A stretch of 64,000 nt of DNA from positions 118,493-182,492 of the forward strand of contig NZ_JAFCNB010000016.1 in assembly GCF_017896165.1 (NCBI RefSeq), in the 5' to 3' direction. The position numbers and the translations under genes were made by a program. This document shows positions 1-8,697 of this stretch, one piece after another (within the stretch, counting starts at the first letter, position 1; every line of letters starts with the position of its first letter). Under the pieces are notes generated by a model, which worked only from the letters and a program-made list of their open reading frames with translations, was not told where the DNA came from and made no database searches. Source of the stretch: Microbispora oryzae (GTDB lineage: Bacteria > Actinomycetota > Actinomycetes > Streptosporangiales > Streptosporangiaceae).

Positions 1-579
1 TGGACGAACCCGCTGGAGCTACCGCACGAGCTCGGCGCACGGAAGATCGGCATCGTCGGGCTGGGGGCGATCGGCACCCGGATCGCCGGGATCCTGCGGA
101 CCGCGTTCGGCGCGGACGTCGCCTACTTCAGCCGCACCAGGAAGCCCGAGACGGAGGCGGCGCTGGGAGTCACCTTCCGGCCCCTCCACGAGCTCGCCGA
201 ACGCAGCGACATCCTCGTCGTCATGGTCCCCGAGACGGAGAAGACCCGGCACATGATCGACGCCGGGGTGCTGGCCCGGGTGCGGCCCGGGACGCTGCTC
301 GTGAACACCGCCCGCCCGGCGATCGTGGAGCCCACGGCCCTGCACGCCAGCATGATGCGGGGCGATGTCGCCCTCGCCGTTTTCGACGGTTTCTACGCCC
401 GCGACTCGGCGATCGCGGGTGATCTGCTCGACGATTTCGGCGACCGGCTCCTGGTAACCGGGCATATCGCCTCGCATACCCGGGAGGCGATGGACCGGAT
501 GATGCGCCAGGCGGTCAGATCCGTGGAAAACGTGCTGACCGGCGGAAACGACGATCACCTCGTCGGCGACCGGCTGTGA
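1..579 (+). CDS. D-2-hydroxyacid dehydrogenase, 5'-truncated by window edge
   Basis: The frame is open from the first base, so only the C-terminal ~192 residues are present. It shows the Rossmann dinucleotide-binding motif GLGAIG near residue 16, then the family's later elements: an Asn-Thr-Ala-Arg segment carrying the catalytic Arg, and a terminal Gly-His-Ile-Ala segment carrying the catalytic His. Members of this family reduce 2-keto acids or oxidise D-2-hydroxy acids (or formate) with NAD(P). The substrate cannot be read from this fragment. It precedes a ThDP-dependent 2-keto-acid enzyme on the same strand by 118 bp, so the two may act on related keto acids; that link is inference. Confidence 0.85.
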   Translation, partial: WTNPLELPHELGARKIGIVGLGAIGTRIAGILRTAFGADVAYFSRTRKPETEAALGVTFRPLHELAERSDILVVMVPETEKTRHMIDAGVLARVRPGTLLVNTARPAIVEPTALHASMMRGDVALAVFDGFYARDSAIAGDLLDDFGDRLLVTGHIASHTREAMDRMMRQAVRSVENVLTGGNDDHLVGDRL

Positions 580-697
580 CATCGCGCGAAAGCGATTCCG
601 ATACCGGCGAATTCCAGATACCGCGAACACGCTTGGCGCCGCGGCGAGAGGGGAACCGATTATTGGAGTAACCCCCTCCGCCCCCCGGGAGTGATGC

Positions 698-2392
698 GTG
701 GCAGCACACCATCCGACCCCCGTTCCGCCGTCCACGGCGACAGCCACGGGAGCCGGCGCGCTCGTCGCCGCACTCGTCCGGCACGGGGTCGACACGATCT
801 TCGGCATCCCGGGCACGCACAACCTCGCCATCTATGAGGAACTCGACCGGGCGGGTGTCCGGTGCGTGACTCCCCGCCACGAGCAGGGCGCGGGCTACGC
901 GGCCGACGGGTACGCGCGCGCCACCGGCCGGCCGGGTGTCGTGGTCACCACGACCGGGCCCGGCGTGGTCAACGCGGCCACCGCGCTCGCCCAGGCGTAC
1001 TCAGACTCCTCGCCGATCCTGCTCGTCTCGCCGGGCGTGCCGACCCGGCATCCCCGGCAGGGCCGCGGCTACCTGCACGAGAGCAGGGACCAGTCGCGGG
1101 CACTCGACGCGCTGTGCGAATGGAGCCACCGCGTCAGCTCGGTCAGGGAGGTCCCGGCCGCCGTCGCGCGGGCCTTCGCCCGGTTCGCCGAGGGACGGCC
1201 CCGGCCGGTCCACATCGAGATCCCCGAGGACCTGCTCGACGAGTCCGAGAGCGGCGTCAAGATCGTCTCGCCGTCGCGGATCATGCCCCGCATCCCCGAC
1301 CCCGCCGCGCTCGACCAGGCCGCTCGGCTGCTGCGGGGGGCCGTGCGGCCCGGGTTCGTGCTCGGCGGCGGCGCCCAGGCGCCGGGTGACGGGGAGCCGG
1401 CTGTGGGCGGGACGGCGATGCTCCTCGCCGAGCGGGTGGGCGCCCGGGTGGTCACCACCGTGAACGGCAAGGGGGCGGTGCCGGAGAGCCATCCCCTCGT
1501 GCTGGGCGCCACGCTCCACCTCGCGGCGGTGCGGCGCTGGCTCGCGGACTGCGACGTGGTGCTCGCCGTCGGCACCGAGCTGGGCCCGGCCGAGCTGTGG
1601 CAGGATCCGTACTCCCTCGGGGGGACCCTCATCCGGGTGGACGTGGATCCCGGGCAGATGTACGGCGACCACGTGGCCGACGTGGCGATCGTCGCGGACG
1701 CCGGGCTCGCCCTGTCCGGACTGGCCGAGCGCGTGGCAGCGCCGAGGAGCGTGCCGGGGAGCGCTCCGGCGAGCGTGCCGGCACAGCGGTCGCGGGTCCA
1801 TCCGGCCACGGCCTGGCATGAGCCGTCGCCGGGGCCCGACTACGAAGCCGAGCTCAGGGAGCTCACCCGCAGGTGGACCGGTTACCTTGAGGCCATCCGG
1901 CGGGCGCTGCCGGAGGACACGATCGTCGTGGGCGACAACTCGATGGTGGTCTACCACGGGGCCCTGGTGGCGATGCCGATGGATCCGCCGGGCCGCTTCC
2001 TGTTCCCCTCCGGGTACGGGACTCTCGGGTTCGCCCTCCCCGCCGGGATCGGCGCGAAGATCGGCTGCCCGGGCCGCCCGGTGGCCGTGCTCGCCGGCGA
2101 CGGCGCATTCCAGTTCAGCCTGCAGGAGCTGGCCGCGGCCGTCGAGCTCGGCCTCAGCCTGCCGATCGTGGTCTGCGTGAACGGCGGCTACGGCCAGATC
2201 CGCGACGAGATGCGCGACCGCGGCATGCGTCCCGTCGCCGTCGACCTCCACGGGCCTGATCTGCCCGCGCTGGCCGTCTCGTACGGCGCCCTGGGGCGGG
2301 AGGTCAAGACGCCGGGGGAGCTGGAGGAGACCCTGGCGGAGGCCCTGCTCGTACCGCTCCCCACGGTGATCGTCATGACGGAGAACGAGTGA
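698..2392 (+). CDS. Thiamine diphosphate-dependent enzyme, acetolactate synthase-like family
   Basis: 564 residues, the usual size for the acetolactate synthase/2-keto-acid decarboxylase superfamily. Visible features are the N-terminal ThDP-activating Glu (E62 in an RHEQGAGYAADGYAR context), a TTGPG segment, a central domain, and the C-terminal ThDP/Mg motif starting at D468 (GDGAFQFS) ending in an Asn-Gly-Gly about 27 residues later. The spacer GYLHE-x-x-DQ near residue 125 recalls 5-guanidino-2-oxopentanoate decarboxylase-type members more than true IlvB, and no small regulatory subunit gene is adjacent, so a decarboxylase role is plausible but unproven. The GTG start at 698 follows a GGGAG-like site. 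Its TGA abuts the stop codon of the convergent kinase gene with no base between. Confidence 0.85.
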   Translation: MAAHHPTPVPPSTATATGAGALVAALVRHGVDTIFGIPGTHNLAIYEELDRAGVRCVTPRHEQGAGYAADGYARATGRPGVVVTTTGPGVVNAATALAQAYSDSSPILLVSPGVPTRHPRQGRGYLHESRDQSRALDALCEWSHRVSSVREVPAAVARAFARFAEGRPRPVHIEIPEDLLDESESGVKIVSPSRIMPRIPDPAALDQAARLLRGAVRPGFVLGGGAQAPGDGEPAVGGTAMLLAERVGARVVTTVNGKGAVPESHPLVLGATLHLAAVRRWLADCDVVLAVGTELGPAELWQDPYSLGGTLIRVDVDPGQMYGDHVADVAIVADAGLALSGLAERVAAPRSVPGSAPASVPAQRSRVHPATAWHEPSPGPDYEAELRELTRRWTGYLEAIRRALPEDTIVVGDNSMVVYHGALVAMPMDPPGRFLFPSGYGTLGFALPAGIGAKIGCPGRPVAVLAGDGAFQFSLQELAAAVELGLSLPIVVCVNGGYGQIRDEMRDRGMRPVAVDLHGPDLPALAVSYGALGREVKTPGELEETLAEALLVPLPTVIVMTENE

Positions 2393-3751
2393 TCAGGCAT
2401 CCGCGGGGCATTCCGCGGCCGGCAGCCGGACCACGAACCGCGCTCCACAGGCGCTGTCCTCGATGGCGAGCGTCCCCCCGTGGCTCTCGGCGATCTGCCG
2501 GGCGATCGACAGGCCGAGGCCGGTGCCTCCGGCGTCCTTGCTGCGGGCCGCGTCGAGCCGGGTGAACCGCTGGAAGACCAGCTCCCTCTTGTCGGGCGGG
2601 ATCCCGGTGCCGTCGTCCTGCACCTCCATGATCCCGTTCCCGTTCTCGCGGTAGACGCTGACCTTCAGCATCGAGACCGCGTGGCGCTCGCCGTTGTCCA
2701 CGAGGTTGGTGAGCAGCCGGGCGAGGCTCAGCCGGTCGCCGATCACGTGCACCCCGTAGGTCAGGTCCCGCACCACCTCGACCTTCCGCTGGCGCCGGTC
2801 CAGCTCGTTGGCGGCCAGGTCGGCCAGGTCGGTGCGCTCCAGCCGGGGCGCCGCCCCCGCGTCGAGCCTGGCGAGCTGGAGAAGGTCGGTGACCAGGGCC
2901 TGCAACCGGTCGACGCTCTGCAGGAGGGACTCTCCCATCGCGGGCCAGTCGGTCTCGTCCGCGTTCATGAGCGCGTCCTCGATCTCCACGCGCATCGCCG
3001 TGAGCGGGCTGCGCAGGTCGTGGGACGCGTCGGAGGCGAAACGGCGCTGCTGTTCGACCGCCCGCTCTGCGCGGTTGAGCGTCTGGTTCGCGGTCTCGGC
3101 CAGCCGGCGGATCTCGTCCGCGAACTTCGGCAGCGGCACACGCTGGCTCAGGTCGGTCGCGGTGATCACGGCCAGCTTGTCGGTGATCGCGTCCACCGGC
3201 GCCAGGGCCTTGCGCACGGTCAGGTACGTCCCGAACCCGGTGAGCGCGATCAGCAGCAGCGACGAGGCGATGACGGCGGTGACCAGGGAGTCGTTGACGT
3301 GCCATGGCACCTCGTCGTCGGCCGCGTACACGGTCCACAGCCCGTCGGGCTGCTGGAAGCGGAACGCTGCGATGATCACGCACTTGCCGGGGAACGCCGG
3401 AGACTGGCAGAGGGTCCGGCTCGCCTGCGGGGTCACCACGTCGGGGCGGAAGGCGGCCATGCGGGGTTTGCCCACCAGGTTCACGCTCCGTGAGACGATC
3501 CGGCCCCGCGGGTCGATGACCTGCACGCCGCCGATGTTCTCGTCGAGCATGACCGGCGCGATCCGATCGCGTTTGACCTGGTAGGCGATGCGCACGGCGG
3601 TGGCGACCACCTCATCGGTCTTGTACGTCTGCGCGGTGCCCCGCACCACGGACAGCACGAAGACCACGGCGAAGGCGCACAGCAACGCCATCACCGCGCT
3701 CGCGATGACCGTAAGTCGTATCCTGACCGGCCATCCGCGCCACAAGCTCAC
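2393..3751 (-). CDS. Orphan membrane sensor histidine kinase
   Basis: 452 residues: membrane segment at about 12-36, an extracytoplasmic sensor region with two cysteines (C115, C124) that could pair, second membrane segment about 157-178, a HAMP linker, the HisKA box with phospho-acceptor H244 (SDASHDLRSPL), then an HATPase domain with N box (NLVDNGERHA), DDGTGIPP and GTGLGLS. It autophosphorylates and passes phosphate to a response regulator, but no regulator gene lies next to it, so the partner is unknown. It is separated by 221 bp from the peptidase gene upstream and read alone. Confidence 0.9.
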   Translation of the reverse strand: MSLWRGWPVRIRLTVIASAVMALLCAFAVVFVLSVVRGTAQTYKTDEVVATAVRIAYQVKRDRIAPVMLDENIGGVQVIDPRGRIVSRSVNLVGKPRMAAFRPDVVTPQASRTLCQSPAFPGKCVIIAAFRFQQPDGLWTVYAADDEVPWHVNDSLVTAVIASSLLLIALTGFGTYLTVRKALAPVDAITDKLAVITATDLSQRVPLPKFADEIRRLAETANQTLNRAERAVEQQRRFASDASHDLRSPLTAMRVEIEDALMNADETDWPAMGESLLQSVDRLQALVTDLLQLARLDAGAAPRLERTDLADLAANELDRRQRKVEVVRDLTYGVHVIGDRLSLARLLTNLVDNGERHAVSMLKVSVYRENGNGIMEVQDDGTGIPPDKRELVFQRFTRLDAARSKDAGGTGLGLSIARQIAESHGGTLAIEDSACGARFVVRLPAAECPADA

Positions 3752-3925
3752 CTGATTCCCCCCGGCGATCAGACGATCACACTAAGTCAACCTTCGACCA
3801 ATCGTGGGAGATTCATGCTCAAAACTGGACAAAACTATGGCCAGCGCAATGCGCTCTCGAGGGCGCGGCCCTAGTGCGACGTGAATCGCCCGCCGTGGTG
3901 GGCCCCCGCGAGGGCCGGCGGACGT

Positions 3926-3945
3926 CTGGTAAGACGCGCTACCAG
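3926..3945 (-). terminator. Hairpin downstream of M20 peptidase gene
   Basis: A perfect inverted repeat CTGGTA-(8 nt)-TACCAG lies about 28 nt past the peptidase stop codon in the direction of its transcription. There is no T tract, as is common in high-GC actinomycetes. It may equally be an operator in front of the orphan kinase gene. Confidence 0.35.
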
Positions 3946-3972
3946 ATTAACGCCTCGCCCGGCCTGAGCACG

Positions 3973-5148
3973 TCAGGGACCCGACCGGCCCCGCGACAGC
4001 ACGTGGGACGTCAGCGCGGCCAGCAGGCGGGCCCGCCCCGGCATCTCCGCCACGACCACGTGCTCACCGGCCGCGTGCGCGCCGCCGCCCACCGCGCCCA
4101 GGCCGTCGAGGGTGGGGCAGCCGGCCCCCGCGGTGAAGTTGCCATCGGAGCCGCCGCCGACCGCCACGCCGCACAGGGGTCCGAGGCCGAGGCGCTCCGC
4201 GAGTGTGACCGCGAGATCGAACAGGCCGGCCGAGGCGGCCGGGTCGAGCGGTGGCCGGTTCGGGCCGCCGGTCAGCTCCAGACGGGTGCCGGCCGTCCGC
4301 GGGGTCAGCCCGCGCATCAGCTCGTCCACGTGCGCCTGCGCGGCGGCGTCGGGCACCCGGACGTCGATCGCCACCCGGCCGACGGCCGGGACGGTGTTTC
4401 CGCTGGTACCGGCCGACAGCATGGTCGGTGTCACCGACGTCAGCCCCGACTTCGAGGACGAGTCGATCCGCGCCGCGATGTCCGCGATGGCGAGCACCTG
4501 GTGCGCCAGCTCGACGCCCGCGTTCACGCCCAGCTCGGGCTCCAGCCCGGCGTGAGCGGCCCGGCCGTGCACCGTGAGCTCGTACCGGGAGACGCCCTTG
4601 CGCGCCGTCTTGAGCGCCCCGCCGTCCGCGCTGGCCTCCAGCACGAACGCGGCGGCGCAGCGCGTGGCCGTCTCCTCGATCAGCGGCCGCGACGTCGGCG
4701 AACCCAGCTCCTCGTCGCCGACGACGAGGACGTGCACCCCATCCGGCGAGGGGAGGGTGGCGACCGCATGGAACAACTGGACGAGTCCGGCCTTCATGTC
4801 GAAGACGCCCGGCCCTCGCGCCACCCCGTCCTCGACCGACCAGGGGTGGTCGCGTAGCGTGCCGACGGGCCAGACCGTGTCGTGGTGGCCGAGCAGCAGG
4901 ACCCTTGGCGGGCCGAACGACCAGCGCAGATGGGTGACCCCGTCCACCACGATCGTCTCCGGTGGCGTCCCCATCACCCGGCGGCCCTGCTCGGCCACGA
5001 CGGCGGCGCTGCGAGCCACGGCGTCGTGGTCGGCGGAGTAGGACTCGCAGAGCACCAGCTCCTCGAGATCGGCCAGCATGGCGTCCAGGCGCGGCGCGCG
5101 GTCCGCCCCTGCGGGGGCGCGCGGGTTGTCGACGTTGTCCACGGGCAC
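3973..5148 (-). CDS. M20 family metallopeptidase (carboxypeptidase G2-like)
   Basis: 391 residues from the chosen GTG, which has AGGAAGGA about 9 nt upstream; the reading frame stays open further upstream but without a start as good. Metal ligands and catalytic elements of M20 are in order: HHDTVWP (H89, D91-like), a Gly-Val-Phe-Asp-Met-Lys segment with the bridging Asp, DEELGS with the catalytic/ligand Glu pair, a dimerisation domain beginning at GRAAHAG, and a C-terminal GGGSDGN. The family cleaves peptide or acyl-amino acid bonds using two zinc ions in the cytoplasm. Substrate unknown. It is divergent from the NIF3-like gene, with an 84-bp shared control region. Confidence 0.88.
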   Translation of the reverse strand: MPVDNVDNPRAPAGADRAPRLDAMLADLEELVLCESYSADHDAVARSAAVVAEQGRRVMGTPPETIVVDGVTHLRWSFGPPRVLLLGHHDTVWPVGTLRDHPWSVEDGVARGPGVFDMKAGLVQLFHAVATLPSPDGVHVLVVGDEELGSPTSRPLIEETATRCAAAFVLEASADGGALKTARKGVSRYELTVHGRAAHAGLEPELGVNAGVELAHQVLAIADIAARIDSSSKSGLTSVTPTMLSAGTSGNTVPAVGRVAIDVRVPDAAAQAHVDELMRGLTPRTAGTRLELTGGPNRPPLDPAASAGLFDLAVTLAERLGLGPLCGVAVGGGSDGNFTAGAGCPTLDGLGAVGGGAHAAGEHVVVAEMPGRARLLAALTSHVLSRGRSGP

Positions 5149-5173
5149 GTCGGCTGTCCTTCCTGACCACGGA

Positions 5174-5205
5174 GCCTCCGATGGGGACGTTACCCTCCCG
5201 GAGGC
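5174..5205. repeat. Inverted repeat in divergent promoter region
   Basis: GCCTCCG and its exact complement CGGAGGC, 18 bp apart, sit between the divergent M20 peptidase and NIF3-like genes. Possible operator or chance pairing in GC-rich DNA. Confidence 0.3.
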
Positions 5206-5232
5206 GTGGCTCCCAGGCTGTAGTGTGCCCAG

Positions 5233-6096
5233 GTGGCTTTGATCTCCAACACGCTCGCCCAGGTCGTCGAGCGGATGGAAACGCTCTACGACCCGTCCTG
5301 GGCGGAGCCGTGGGACGCCGTCGGGCTCGTCTGCGGCGACCCCGGACAGCCCGTACGGAAGGTGCTGTTCGCGGTCGATCCCGTCGCGGCGGTCGTCGAC
5401 GAGGCGCTCGACTGGGGCGCCGACCTCGTGATCACCCATCATCCCCTCTATCTGCGGGGCACGACGAGCGTCGCGGCGACCACGGCCAAGGGCCGGGTCG
5501 TCCACCGGCTGATCAGCGGCGGAGTGGCCCTGTACGCGGCGCACACGAACGCCGACGTGGCCGACCCGGGAGTCTCGGACGCGCTCGCCCGCGCCGTCGG
5601 CGTGACGGGCCCGCTGCGGCCGCTCCAGCCCTCCGCCGGCGAGCCGCGGCGCGGCCTGGGACGGATCGGCGACCTCGCCGCCCCGATGTCGCTGCGGGCG
5701 TTCGCGAACCTCGCCGCCGCCGGGCTTCCCCGTACGGCGGGGCCGCTCCGCGTCGCAGGGGACCCCGAGCGGCCGGTGCGCACGGTCGCCGTGTGCGGGG
5801 GCGCGGGCGACTCCCTGCTCGGCGCGGCCCGCGCGGCGGGCGTGGACGTGTACTTGACCGCCGATCTGCGGCACCACCCGGCCGGCGAGCACATGGAGGA
5901 GGACGGGCCTGCGCTCGTCGACGCCTCACACTGGGCCACGGAATGGCCCTGGCTCCCCGACGCCGCCCGGCGTCTGACGACGGCGGCGGCCGCCGCTGGC
6001 ATTACTGTTGAGGCGCGCGTCTCGGCCGCCGTCACCGACGCCTGGACGGCGACGACATCGACTTGGACCCCCGAGCATCTTGAGGGATTGGGATGA
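5233..6096 (+). CDS. NIF3-like dinuclear metal centre protein
   Basis: 287 residues. Conserved NIF3/YbgI metal-binding elements are visible: ITHHPLYL (two His) around residue 62, HTNAD around 105, a C-terminal ADLRHHPAGEH and DASHWATEWP. Members form hexamers with paired metal ions; some are annotated GTP cyclohydrolase I type 2, but the physiological reaction is unsettled. Start is GTG. The gene overlaps the following zinc-ribbon gene by the ATGA arrangement, so the two are translationally coupled. The same three-gene order (NIF3, zinc ribbon, RNase H/phosphatase) is known in mycobacteria as Rv2230c-Rv2229c-Rv2228c. Confidence 0.92.
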   Translation: MALISNTLAQVVERMETLYDPSWAEPWDAVGLVCGDPGQPVRKVLFAVDPVAAVVDEALDWGADLVITHHPLYLRGTTSVAATTAKGRVVHRLISGGVALYAAHTNADVADPGVSDALARAVGVTGPLRPLQPSAGEPRRGLGRIGDLAAPMSLRAFANLAAAGLPRTAGPLRVAGDPERPVRTVAVCGGAGDSLLGAARAAGVDVYLTADLRHHPAGEHMEEDGPALVDASHWATEWPWLPDAARRLTTAAAAAGITVEARVSAAVTDAWTATTSTWTPEHLEGLG

Positions 6097-6833
6097 AGGC
6101 CGCACCCGAAGCACAGAAGCGACTGCTCGACCTGGCGGAGCTCGACACCGGTCTCGATCGTCTGGGACACCGGCGTCGCACGCTGCCCGACCTCGCCGAG
6201 GTCGACGAGCAGTCGAGGAGGCTCGCCCAGCTCGCGACCCAGGTGATCGCCGCCGAGACGGAGGCGACCGACCTGGCCCGCGACCAGGCCAAGGCGGAGT
6301 CGGACGTGGACGCCGTACGCACCCGGGTCGACCGGGACACCAAGCGGCTCGACTCCGGGCAGGTCTCCTCGCCCAAGGATTTGGCCAGCCTGCAGTCCGA
6401 GATCGTCTCGCTCCGGCGGCGGCAGTCGGACCTCGAGGAGGTGGTCCTCGAGATCATGGAACGCCGTGAGGCGGCCGACGCCCGGGTGGGGACGCTCAAA
6501 TCCGAGCGCGACAAGGTGACCGCGACCCTGCGGGGCGCGGAGGACCGCCGGGACACCGCGTTCGCGGAGATCGACAAGGAGCGGGGGGAGCTGCAGGGCA
6601 GGCGCTCATCCGTGTCCGCCGAGATCCCCGCCGACCTGCTGGGCCTCTACGAGAAGCTGCGCGAGCAGTCGGGCGTCGGGGCCGCGATGCTGCACGGAGG
6701 CCGCTGCCTCGGCTGCCGTACCAGCCTGTCGATCGCCGAGCTCAACCGCATCCGGGCCGTCGCCGCCGATGAGGTGGTGCGCTGTGAGGAGTGCCGCCGG
6801 ATCCTGGTCCGCACCGCGGAGTCCGGCCTGTGA
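6093..6833 (+). CDS. Coiled-coil protein with C-terminal C4 zinc ribbon
   Basis: 246 residues. Residues about 10-180 are rich in Glu, Arg, Lys and Leu with heptad-like spacing, indicating a long coiled coil. The C-terminus carries a zinc ribbon with CLGC and, 22 residues later, CEEC. This matches the Rv2229c-like family, conserved in actinobacteria but without a firm function; nucleic-acid or protein binding is likely. It overlaps both neighbours by 4 nt (ATGA upstream, GTGA downstream), a tightly coupled operon. Confidence 0.88.
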   Translation: MKAAPEAQKRLLDLAELDTGLDRLGHRRRTLPDLAEVDEQSRRLAQLATQVIAAETEATDLARDQAKAESDVDAVRTRVDRDTKRLDSGQVSSPKDLASLQSEIVSLRRRQSDLEEVVLEIMERREAADARVGTLKSERDKVTATLRGAEDRRDTAFAEIDKERGELQGRRSSVSAEIPADLLGLYEKLREQSGVGAAMLHGGRCLGCRTSLSIAELNRIRAVAADEVVRCEECRRILVRTAESGL

Positions 6834-8032
6834 CGGCCACGCCCGGCGGACGTTTCGTAATCGAGGCGGACGGAGGCTCCCGGGGCAATCCCGGGCCCGC
6901 CGGGTACGGCGCGGTGGTCAAGGACACCGATGACCGGGTGCTGGCCGAGGCCGCCGAGTCGATCGGGACCGCGACCAACAACGTCGCCGAGTATCGCGGG
7001 CTGATCGCGGGACTGCGGGCCCTGCTCACCGTCGCAGGTGAGGGCGCGCAGGTCGAGGTACGGATGGACTCCAAGCTGGTCATCGAGCAGATGGCCGGCC
7101 GGTGGAAGGTCAAGCACGAGGGCCTGCGCCCGCTCGCGGTCGAGGCGGCGGCCCTGGCCCGGCGTTTCCAGGTCACCTGGCGGTGGATCCCGCGCGAGCG
7201 GAACGCGCACGCCGACCGCCTGGCCAACGAGGCCATGGACGCCGCCGCGAGGGGAGAGACCTGGCAGGCCGCCGGAGTGTCCTCCGAGGTGGCCGCCGTC
7301 CCCGGCACGGCACCGGACGGAGCTGAGGTCGCCGCCTCGTCCGAGCCGCCCAACACCGACGCGGCGGAGAGCGCGTCCGGCCGGCGGGGCGGCGGCTGGA
7401 TGCCCCGGGCCGCCCACACCGCCACGTCCCTGCTGCTGCTCCGGCACGGGGAGACCCCGCTGTCGGTCGACAAGCGGTTCTCCGGCCTCGGCGATCCGTC
7501 GCTGACGTCGGCCGGGCTGGCACAGGCCGAGGCCGCCGCGGCCCGGCTGACGGGCAAGCCGTACGACATCGAGGTGATCGTGAGCTCGCCGTTGACGCGA
7601 GCCAGGCAGACGGCGGAGGCCGTCGCGGCGAGCACCGGGGTGCCCGTGCTTGTGGAGGAGGACCTGCGGGAGACGGACTTCGGAGCGTGGGAGGGTCACA
7701 CGTTCGCCGAGATCCAGCGGCGCTGGCCCGACGAGCTCGCCGCCTGGCTGGCGGACCCGGGCGTGGCCCCGCCCGGCGGGGAGAGCTTCGCCGACACCGA
7801 GCGCCGGGTGGAGCGGGCCAGGGACCGCCTGCTGCGGGCCCACGAGGGGCGCAGCGTGGTGGTGGTGTCACACGTCACGCCGATCAAGCTGCTCGTCCGG
7901 CTCGCGCTGGGGGCACCCGTCCAGTCCCTCTACCGCATGCACCTCGACCTCGCCTGCCTGTCCGCCGTCGACTACTACGCGGACGGTCCGGCCGTGCTGC
8001 GCCTGCTGAACGACACCTCTCATCTGGCTTGA
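6830..8032 (+). CDS. Bifunctional ribonuclease HI / histidine phosphatase
   Basis: 400 residues from the GTG overlapping the previous stop. N-terminal RNase HI-like domain (about 5-140): ADGGSRGNPG with the first catalytic Asp, the NNVAEYRGL Glu, DSKLV Asp and HADRLAN. A Pro/Ala/Ser-rich linker follows (about 145-200), then a histidine phosphatase domain with the RHGE catalytic motif and a distal SHVTP His. The family (Rv2228c type) hydrolyses RNA in RNA:DNA hybrids and has an acid phosphatase domain related to alpha-ribazole phosphatase CobC. Ending only about 35 bp before rnpB, it is the last gene of its operon. Confidence 0.93.
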   Translation: MTATPGGRFVIEADGGSRGNPGPAGYGAVVKDTDDRVLAEAAESIGTATNNVAEYRGLIAGLRALLTVAGEGAQVEVRMDSKLVIEQMAGRWKVKHEGLRPLAVEAAALARRFQVTWRWIPRERNAHADRLANEAMDAAARGETWQAAGVSSEVAAVPGTAPDGAEVAASSEPPNTDAAESASGRRGGGWMPRAAHTATSLLLLRHGETPLSVDKRFSGLGDPSLTSAGLAQAEAAAARLTGKPYDIEVIVSSPLTRARQTAEAVAASTGVPVLVEEDLRETDFGAWEGHTFAEIQRRWPDELAAWLADPGVAPPGGESFADTERRVERARDRLLRAHEGRSVVVVSHVTPIKLLVRLALGAPVQSLYRMHLDLACLSAVDYYADGPAVLRLLNDTSHLA

Positions 8033-8054
8033 TCGGGATGCCGGCCGGAGCCGG

Positions 8055-8060
8055 TAGAGT
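8055..8060 (+). promoter_or_regulatory. Candidate -10 element for rnpB
   Basis: TAGAGT lies 7 nt before the first base of the inferred mature RNase P RNA, the expected distance for a -10 box. A TTGATC-like -35 begins at 8029 but with a long 20-bp spacer and overlapping the stop of the upstream gene, so the promoter assignment is tentative. Confidence 0.4.
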
Positions 8061-8067
8061 TGTAAAC

Positions 8068-8469
8068 GGTGGACGAGCCGGCCGGGCGGCCGCGTCAGGG
8101 CCTTGTGGCCCTGCCGAGGAAGGTCCGGGCTCCACAGGGCAGGGTGGTCGGTAACGCCGACCCGGGGTGACCCGCGGGACAGTGCCACAGAGAGCAGACC
8201 GCCCCCCTTCCCGGGGGGTAAGGGTGAAAGGGTGGTGTAAGAGACCACCAGCGCCCACGGTGACGTGGGCGGCTCGGTAAACCCCACCCGGAGCAAGGTC
8301 AAGAAGGGACGCTCCCTGGAGCGTCCCGCGCGCGACGTTCGAGGGCTGCCCGCCCGAGCCGCGCGGGTAGACCGCTTGAGGCCGCCGGCAACGGCGGTCC
8401 TAGATGGATGGCCGCCGATCAGCCCACAGGCTGATCACAGAACCCGGCCTACAGGCCGACTCGTCCACC
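8068..8469 (+). ncRNA. rnpB: RNase P RNA, bacterial class A
   Basis: The catalytic RNA that removes 5' leaders from pre-tRNA. Ends were set by the P1 helix: GGTGGACGAG at the 5' end pairs exactly with CTCGTCCACC at the 3' end, about 400 nt apart. Hallmarks in order: the GAGGAAGGTCCGGGCTCC segment (CR-I), ACAGTGCCACAGAGA (CR-II/III), GGTAAGGGTGAAAGGG, and near the 3' end the ACAGAACCCGGC and GGCCGACTCGTCCACC block (CR-V). The closest variation from the textbook is GAGGAAGG in place of GAGGAAAG. Confidence 0.97.
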
Positions 8470-8474
8470 TTCCG

Positions 8475-8590
8475 CCCCCGTGAGCTGGGCCGACTCCCAG
8501 ACCTGCCCGGGGGAGCGCGGAACGGAACGCCTGATCGAGCGCCATACGAGCCCGCTCGGAGGCTTCAGGCACGAGATGCCCGTAGAGATC
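8475..8590 (-). pseudogene. Relic of tyrosine integrase C-terminus
   Basis: Read on the minus strand this piece encodes a segment LYGHLVPEASERARMAL. Actinomycete phage/ICE tyrosine recombinases typically end with a catalytic Tyr in a Y-[GT]-H-L-x-P context followed by a short charged helix, which is what is seen. No start codon or upstream catalytic Arg/His-x-x-Arg boxes remain in frame. A neighbouring frame (about 8589-8690) holds another protein-like piece, WKAAIKAAGLLPDTDG, followed by a stop, so the source gene is frameshifted and decayed. It sits directly downstream of rnpB. Identification rests on a short motif. Confidence 0.45.
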
Positions 8591-8697
8591 AACCGTCGGT
8601 GTCGGGCAGCAGACCGGCCGCCTTGATCGCGGCCTTCCAGAGCCGCACCCGATCAGGGATGCGTGCCCTCCGGGGTGGGTCGGCGGCAGACGAGAGA

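Noticed and set aside
3874..4857. Long plus-strand open frame opposite the M20 peptidase
   Set aside because: It is the antisense shadow of a clearly conserved gene; composition is Arg/Gly/His-rich without domains.
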